Shown here: piece after piece, positions 63,196 to 64,000 of the stretch | Numbering within the stretch: position 1 is the stretch's first letter | Layout: the number at the start of each line of letters is the position of its first letter | Source: Pseudooceanicola nitratireducens | GTDB lineage: Bacteria; Pseudomonadota; Alphaproteobacteria; Rhodobacterales; Rhodobacteraceae | DNA length: 64,000 nt | Direction of reading: 5' to 3' | Assembly: GCF_900109195.1 (NCBI RefSeq) | Contig: NZ_FNZG01000006.1 | Coordinates: forward strand, 25,023 to 89,022 | Position numbers and translations under genes: made by a program | The notes under the pieces: model-generated | What the model saw: the letters and a program-made list of their open reading frames with translations, nothing else | What the model was told of the DNA's origin: nothing | Database searches by the model: none

Positions 63196-64000
63196 CCCGG
63201 ATCATCCCCTTTCGTGACGCGCTGGTGGCGGGCTTTGCCGTCACCATGGTCGTCGCCTGCATCCTGTGGAACCTCGAGGCGCCGACCCGGCTGGGTCTGG
63301 CGATCCTGAAACAGCAGTACATGGCGCTGCAACTGGGGTTGGCCCTGGCGATCTGCTTCCTGCGGGTGAACTGGCGCGGCCAGGAGGACGGCACCCCCGG
63401 TATCCTCGACGCGTTGATCGCCACCGCAGCGCTTGGCGTGCTGCTGTACGCTACCTGGGATTTCGTCTGGCTGCTGAAGGAACAGGCCTATCGGCCTTGG
63501 CAGATCACCCTGATCGGCACCGTCGTTGTCATCGCGGTGATGGAGGGGATCCGCCGTCGCGCCGGATGGATGCTGTTCGGGATCGTTGAGGTTTTCCTGA
63601 TCTACGCGCTGTTTGCCGACAAGGTGCCGGGGCAGCTGATCGGCAAGAACCTGACCCCGACCCGGCTGGTGCAATACGTCGGATTCGACCCTAATGCGGT
63701 GTTTTCCACGCCTCTGGCCGTCGGCACGATCATCGTCATGCTGTTTGTCTTCTTCGGAAAGCTGCTGTTTGCCGCCGGGGGCGGGGCCTTTTTCACCGAC
63801 CTCGCCATGGCGGCGACGGGGCAGTCGCGCGGCGGGTCGGCCAAGATCTCGGTCGTGGGATCGGCCTTGTTCGGGTCGATCTCGGGCTCAGCGGTGTCGA
63901 ACGTGGTCACCACGGGCGTCGTCACCATCCCGCTGATGCAGCGCGGCGGCTATACCAAGCGGGACGCCGGCGCGATCGAGGCCGTGGCCTCGACCGGGGG
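63192..64000 (+). CDS. TRAP transporter fused permease (partial, cut by window end)
   Basis: 269 residues are visible from the ATGA overlap at 63192, still open at the window end. Several N-terminal membrane helices correspond to the small-subunit part, followed by FFGKLLFAAGGGAFFTDLAMAATG, a SGSAVSNVVTTGVVTIPLMQRGG stretch and IEAVASTGG, the start of a DctM-like core as in the TAXI permease at 14286. It is probably the importer for the aromatic acid or PDC degraded by the preceding enzymes. Confidence 0.9.
   Translation, partial: MTRIIPFRDALVAGFAVTMVVACILWNLEAPTRLGLAILKQQYMALQLGLALAICFLRVNWRGQEDGTPGILDALIATAALGVLLYATWDFVWLLKEQAYRPWQITLIGTVVVIAVMEGIRRRAGWMLFGIVEVFLIYALFADKVPGQLIGKNLTPTRLVQYVGFDPNAVFSTPLAVGTIIVMLFVFFGKLLFAAGGGAFFTDLAMAATGQSRGGSAKISVVGSALFGSISGSAVSNVVTTGVVTIPLMQRGGYTKRDAGAIEAVASTG

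Overview
The window looks like part of an extrachromosomal replicon (large plasmid or chromid) of a GC-rich alphaproteobacterium, most likely a Rhodobacteraceae/Roseobacter-group member. The reasons are the strong GC bias with long open shadow frames, four TRAP transporters, a BacNav-type sodium channel like those described in marine roseobacters, and a Rep_3-type initiator with 22-bp iterons next to parAB. The organism assignment is inference; no rRNA, tRNA, insertion sequence or CRISPR array was recognised.

Layout. (1) 1-6722: a minus-strand sugar-acid type catabolic operon (DctQ, DctM, DctP, a D-2-hydroxyacid dehydrogenase, an RraA/HMG-type aldolase, a secreted royal-jelly-like protein and the start of a KDG-kinase-like gene), with a divergent GntR regulator and a near-perfect operator between them. 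(2) 6845-11165: an M24 peptidase-like protein and a second DctPQM TRAP operon. (3) 11383-13230: ilvD with a clear terminator, then a remnant of a short-chain dehydrogenase. (4) 13478-21035: a TAXI-type TRAP system, an MhpD-like hydratase, a LysR regulator, an acyl-CoA ligase and a VOC protein. A 15-bp element shared by two promoters suggests one regulon. (5) 21350-26121: a bacterial voltage-gated Na+ channel, then a quinone-detoxification-like cluster (LysR, MhqO-like, MhqD-like, GNAT, pirin).

(6) 26371-45798 is the largest block: a Wzx/Wzy-type surface polysaccharide locus with tightly overlapping genes. It contains gmd, an RmlC-like epimerase, GT2, a CMP-sugar synthetase, an acetamidino-forming amidotransferase trio (WbpG/PseA-like, HisH-like, HisF-like), a fatty-acid-hydroxylase-like membrane enzyme, a hexapeptide acyltransferase, a GSA-like aminotransferase, an SDR, a flippase, a KpsC/S-like glycosyltransferase, a polymerase, a 4-ketoreductase, neuB, neuC, a NeuD/PglD-like acyltransferase, a CBS-DegT fusion aminotransferase and a PglC-like initiating transferase. 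Together they suggest a polymer with an amidinated nonulosonic acid (legionaminic- or pseudaminic-like). Some pathway steps are not encoded in the window.

(7) 45934-50237: pqiA (split into two genes), pqiB and pqiC, an envelope lipid-transport system. (8) 50358-53346: purU and an orphan PucR-type regulator. (9) 53429-57344: the replication/partition module (rep, iterons, parA, parB), flanked on both sides by the same palindrome TTGCCAATTGGCAA, a candidate centromere. (10) 57374-60092: a crotonase-like protein, a TauE/SafE exporter and an AbrB-family membrane protein. (11) 60432-64000: the lower part of the protocatechuate/gallate 4,5-cleavage pathway (galB-like hydratase, galD/ligU-like tautomerase, ligI PDC lactonase) followed by a fused TRAP permease cut by the window end.
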